Shown: positions 4,943 through 6,300 of the stretch, piece after piece
Layout: each line of letters starts with the position of its first letter
Numbering within the stretch: the first letter of the stretch is position 1
NCBI GenBank assembly: GCA_030603375.1
Contig: JAUVXY010000083.1
Span: 1 to 6,300 of the forward strand
From: Actinomycetes bacterium
Lineage (GTDB): Bacteria > Actinomycetota > Humimicrobiia > Humimicrobiales > Humimicrobiaceae
Reading direction: 5' to 3'
DNA: 6,300 bases
Made by a program: the position numbers and the translations under genes
Notes under the pieces: model-generated
Database searches by the model: none
What the model was told of the DNA's origin: nothing
What the model saw: the letters and a program-made list of their open reading frames with translations, nothing else

Positions 4943-6235
4943 ATGAATGATGTTAAGAATATGAACAGTAATAGTATTTTGTCAATTGAAAATTTGAGTT
5001 TCTCTTATGATGAAGCAAGAGTATTAAATAATATTTGCTTTAATGTGGAAGAAGGAAACTTTATTTCTGTTTTAGGGCCAAATGGATCAGGCAAAACTAC
5101 TTTGATTAACATGATCAGCGGGGTCTTAAAAGATTATCAAGGGAAAATAATAATTAAGGGCAGAGATGCTAAAGATCTGCCATCGCGGGAAGTTGCAAAA
5201 TTGGTTGCAGTTGTTCCGCAGTATACTGACCCGGGTTTTAACTTTTCAGTTGGCGAGATAGTCACGATGGGCAGATATCCTTACCTGTCAAGATTTGAAG
5301 GAGAAAAAAAGGAAGACTTGGATGTAGTACGAGAAGTTATGGAAAAAACGGAAGTAGCAGAATTCTACGACAAAAAGTTTAATGAATTATCCGGGGGAGA
5401 GAAACAGAGAGTAATAATAGCACAGGCTCTTGTTCAGGATACACCAATATTGCTTTTAGATGAGCCTACGGCTCATCTGGATATTAATTTTCAGATTGAA
5501 GTCATGGATTTATTTTTTAAGCTGAATGCTATAGATGGTAAAACTATTGTAGGAGTTTTCCATGATATAAATTTAGCAATTCAGTACAGCAAAAAAGCTA
5601 TGCTGCTGAAGGAAGGAAAAATTTTTAGCTTTGGTGACATAGCAGATACAATAAACAGAGAAAATATAAAAAGGGTATTCAATAGTGATATTTATGTTGG
5701 TAAAAATCCGTTTACCGGGAAGCTTTATGTGAGCCCGTTATTTACTTCTTTATATGACATAGATGAAACTTCTAAGAAAGAGAACAGGGAAGTTAAGGTC
5801 CATGTAATAGGCGGGGGCGGAGCTGCCTCACCTATTTTAAATCTGCTTTATAGCTATGGCTATCCAGTATCCTGCGGGGTGGTTAATACGCTGGATACAG
5901 ATCTCAGTACTGCAGAAACGCTTGGTATTCCTTATGTAAGCGAAGCTCCTTTTTCGCCCATAAGCTTTTATTCACAAAATAAAAACCTGGAATTTATTAA
6001 ATCAAGCGATGTTGTTATTTTACCTGATGTTGAATTTGGCCATGGTAATTTTTCAAATCTTGTGTCTGTGAAAGAGGCTCTGGGTTTTGATAAAAAAGTC
6101 GTTGTTGTAAATGCAAGAGATATTGAGAAAAGAGATCATACTGGTGGAAAAGCCAGTAAGCTATATGAGAAAATAATCACGAAGGGCGCAGTTGTTGTTG
6201 AATCCATGGACCGGATAATCAAAACTGTAAAATAA
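4943..6235 (+). CDS. btuD: BtuD-like corrinoid importer ATPase with an extra C-terminal domain
   Basis: A cytoplasmic ABC ATPase that powers the BtuC-like permease. The 430 residues far exceed the ~250-260 of plain BtuD/FecE proteins. ATPase domain (about 10-265): Walker A GPNGSGKTT (45-53), Q-loop Q93, signature LSGGEKQRV (149-157), Walker B ILLLDEP (169-175), D-loop HLD (178-180) and switch histidine H207. All are intact, so it should hydrolyse ATP. After a short charged linker (about 271-284) comes a second domain (285-430). It opens with a beta strand and glycine-rich loop, HVIGGGGAA (287-295), like a Rossmann-type nucleotide site. It continues with GVVNTLDTD (312-320), EAPFSPI (334-340), VVILPDVEFGHGN (357-369) and NARDIEKRDHTGGKA (390-404). 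From memory, some archaeal and anaerobe BtuD proteins carry a similar tail, but I know no function for it. It starts 24 bases after btuC. AGGA (4925-4928) is 14 bases from this ATG; in-frame ATG 4961 is an alternative start. Confidence 0.92.
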   Translation: MNDVKNMNSNSILSIENLSFSYDEARVLNNICFNVEEGNFISVLGPNGSGKTTLINMISGVLKDYQGKIIIKGRDAKDLPSREVAKLVAVVPQYTDPGFNFSVGEIVTMGRYPYLSRFEGEKKEDLDVVREVMEKTEVAEFYDKKFNELSGGEKQRVIIAQALVQDTPILLLDEPTAHLDINFQIEVMDLFFKLNAIDGKTIVGVFHDINLAIQYSKKAMLLKEGKIFSFGDIADTINRENIKRVFNSDIYVGKNPFTGKLYVSPLFTSLYDIDETSKKENREVKVHVIGGGGAASPILNLLYSYGYPVSCGVVNTLDTDLSTAETLGIPYVSEAPFSPISFYSQNKNLEFIKSSDVVILPDVEFGHGNFSNLVSVKEALGFDKKVVVVNARDIEKRDHTGGKASKLYEKIITKGAVVVESMDRIIKTVK

Positions 6236-6264
6236 AAATAATTCTTATATATTTTTAAAATTTT

Positions 6265-6300
6265 ATGGGAACAAAGAAAATAAATAAAAAATCCATAATG
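6265..6300 (+). CDS. Possible start of a further gene, cut by the window edge (CbiP/CobQ-like?)
   Basis: ATG at 6265 opens a frame that stays open for 12 codons to the end of the window, reading MGTKKINKKSIM. A short basic stretch followed by KSIM is how many cobyric acid synthases (CbiP/CobQ) begin, just before their IQGT...GKS nucleotide-binding motif, and such a gene would fit this cluster. No Shine-Dalgarno is visible in the 29 bases after btuD. Twelve residues cannot establish the gene or its family, so this is a guess from context. Confidence 0.3.
   Translation, partial: MGTKKINKKSIM

Noticed and set aside
5789..6235. CbiZ (adenosylcobinamide amidohydrolase) as the identity of the BtuD C-terminal domain
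   Set aside because: CbiZ is larger and I do not see its conserved pattern; the HVIGGGG, PFSPI and DHTGGKA motifs point to a different domain.

Overview
The window is a compact, single-strand cluster for corrinoid (vitamin B12) uptake and salvage, preceded by a cobalamin riboswitch. The DNA is AT-rich, with many ATA and AGA codons and A/T-tract spacers. There is a lipoprotein-type substrate-binding protein, and the genes form a corrinoid import and nucleotide-loop-assembly set. This suggests an anaerobic, low-GC bacterium, either Clostridia-like or from one of the low-GC uncultured anaerobic phyla. I cannot fix the lineage from sequence alone.

Layout: positions 1-66 hold a possible promoter. 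Positions 67-315 hold a cobalamin aptamer (long P1 stem, P4, P5, B12 box) followed by a three-hairpin expression platform: P13, an antiterminator that overlaps it, and an intrinsic terminator. Then, all on the plus strand, come a BtuR/CobO-type corrinoid adenosyltransferase (376-903), a BtuF-like corrinoid-binding lipoprotein (1061-2122), CobU (2285-2866, TTG start), CobS (2927-3751), a BtuC-like permease (3875-4918) and a BtuD-like ATPase with an extra ~145-residue C-terminal domain (4943-6235). The last 36 bases may open a further gene whose first residues resemble the start of cobyric acid synthase (CbiP/CobQ).

How the genes fit together: the lipoprotein captures corrinoid outside the membrane and passes it to the BtuC-BtuD importer. 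The adenosyltransferase adds the upper 5'-deoxyadenosyl ligand. CobU phosphorylates and guanylylates adenosylcobinamide, and CobS joins the GDP-activated product to alpha-ribazole at the membrane. Partner functions usually needed (CobT, CobC, CbiB or CbiZ) are not in the window. The riboswitch would switch the transcript off when cobalamin is plentiful.

The points most worth a second look are the C-terminal domain fused to the BtuD ATPase, whose function I cannot name; the legible switch between mutually exclusive hairpins in the leader; a perfect 14-bp-arm palindrome after btuF; and a GC-richer unexplained spacer after the adenosyltransferase gene.
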